DNA of 64,000 bases, taken from assembly GCA_015179045.1 (NCBI GenBank), contig WHUZ01000009.1, forward strand, positions 1-64,000. The letters run 5' to 3'. Shown one piece after another: positions 63,101 through 64,000 of this stretch. The position numbers and the translations under genes are program-made. How positions within the stretch are numbered: position 1 is the first letter of the stretch; every line of letters starts with the position of its first letter. The notes below the pieces were generated by a model, which did no database searches, was not told the DNA's origin, and saw only the letters and a program-made list of their open reading frames with translations. Origin of the DNA: Kalaharituber pfeilii. Lineage: Eukaryota > Ascomycota > Pezizomycetes > Pezizales > Pezizaceae.

Positions 63101-64000
63101 TGCGGGTTGTGCATCGGAGCTGCGTTGCAAGTGCGAAACATTGCTGCAGAGCGGCAATCCCTGCTTCGAGGCGCGATTTCCTCGCGTTCGATTTACCCTG
63201 CATTCACTGGGTGGGAAAAAGCAACAGCGTTTCGGCCGCTAACGACCTTGTCGTTGTCGTAATGTCGTGTGCGACTGCAATTGTTAGTTGTTTGCTTCTT
63301 GCTGTGTGCTGTCTGCGCCTGGTTGCAAATCCGGGAAGGGGACCTATGACCTAACGTCTGAATGAGGCAGAGCCCTGAAGAGAGCTCTGTTTCTTTGTCC
63401 TCAGAACCTGCTGCCTGAGGACTTGCAGTGGAGCGTGCGATGATGTTGGGGGGTGGGCGCATTGGGAAGCAGGGGCACGCGGCATGATAGCTGCGGCCCT
63501 GCCCGGACGCCCACGCTTATTGGCGCGCCCTGAGGCACCCTGAGCACTGTGACGTTTGCCGCATGATTCCGTGACGAGATCGAGCGCAGGAAACGCCCCC
63601 TCCCTTCCCTCACTCAGTCGCTGCGGACGAGGCTACAACCGCTCAGCATCCTGAGTGTGCACATGAGAGGTGACTGTCATGCCTCCCTGTGCCCGGCCAC
63701 GCCCCCTCTGGTGCTGCGAGCTAGCCCGGCAGAGCAGAGCACCCTGTCTGCTGCTGTTACCTACTGTACTGGTCCTATGAAAGGGTTCCCCGCTGCCAGC
63801 GCTTCTGCTTCCCTCCCTCCCTTCCCCCCCTCACCGGCAAGCCAACCCCTCCAGCAAGTAGATAAAACCTCTCTACCCGTGGCTATCTTCGTCCCATCTT
63901 CCTCTCTCACAACCCCTCCGGCTTTGCCACAAAAGCCAGCACAACCTGAAGAGCACGAGGCTACACTGCTGATAGATAGACCAGCCCTGTTACCTCGTTT
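63101..64000 (+). promoter_or_regulatory. GC-rich island, probable upstream region of a gene beyond the right edge
   Basis: Composition becomes GC-rich from about 63100. At 63800-63960 the + strand becomes strongly C/T-rich (CCCTCCCTTCCCCCCCTC, CTTCCTCTCTCACAACCC), like the leaders just before the start codons of the Asg1-like and kinase genes. No ATG-initiated gene is visible before 64000. By analogy, a rightward gene should start shortly after the edge. Confidence 0.4.

Noticed and set aside
1..64000. tRNA, rRNA or CRISPR arrays
   Set aside because: Isolated GGTTCGA-like strings (for example near 11955) lack a matching cloverleaf; no regularly spaced repeats or ribosomal sequence were seen.

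Overview
The window reads as nuclear DNA of a filamentous ascomycete (Pezizomycotina). Support comes from short introns (about 50-80 nt, GT..AG, CTRAC-like branch points), conserved fungal regulator proteins, a Zn2Cys6 activator, and transposon relics carrying C-to-T type nonsense changes that look like repeat-induced point mutation (RIP). The class cannot be fixed from the sequence alone. The region is gene-sparse: six well supported genes in 64 kb, separated by long AT-rich or low-complexity stretches.

Layout. 1-45: possible 5' tip of a minus-strand gene. About 1.0-2.0 kb: decayed Ty1/copia reverse transcriptase. 4.07-6.43 kb (-): FHA plus forkhead transcription factor (Fkh1/2 type). 14.10-16.98 kb (+): Asg1-like Zn2Cys6 activator. 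22.90-24.97 kb (-): GRR1-type F-box/LRR subunit of SCF ubiquitin ligase. 26.67-33.21 kb (-): MOT1/TAF172, the SNF2-type ATPase acting on TBP. 35.2-36.5 kb: a foldback repeat and a broken copy of a repetitive gene with an EAK (nuclease-like) motif. 37.77-41.14 kb (+): Ark1/Prk1/Akl1-family kinase. About 42.08-43.65 kb: a transposon-like element with terminal inverted repeats of about 250 bp. 48.7 kb: possible copia integrase scrap. 50.90-52.16 kb (-): AP-1/Yap-like bZIP factor. 54-64 kb: mostly decayed sequence, including a broken, possibly secreted protein gene at 58.03-58.70 kb.

All six confident genes are regulatory: three transcription factors, a TBP-remodelling ATPase, a ubiquitin-ligase specificity factor and an endocytosis/actin kinase. 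They do not form a pathway cluster; each has its own long upstream region. Each start codon is preceded, 0.05-0.8 kb upstream, by a GC-rich island with G/C homopolymers. A similar island at 63.1-63.9 kb suggests a further gene starting just beyond the right edge.

GRR1 and MOT1 each carry a single-base frame break exactly at a homopolymer (G5 and T7 on the + strand), while the rest of each protein is intact. Two such breaks in conserved genes point to sequence or assembly errors rather than true pseudogenes. The most notable undescribed structures are the long-TIR element at 42-43.7 kb, the EAK-family relic, the 29-bp foldback at 35.2 kb and the broken secreted-protein candidate at 58 kb.
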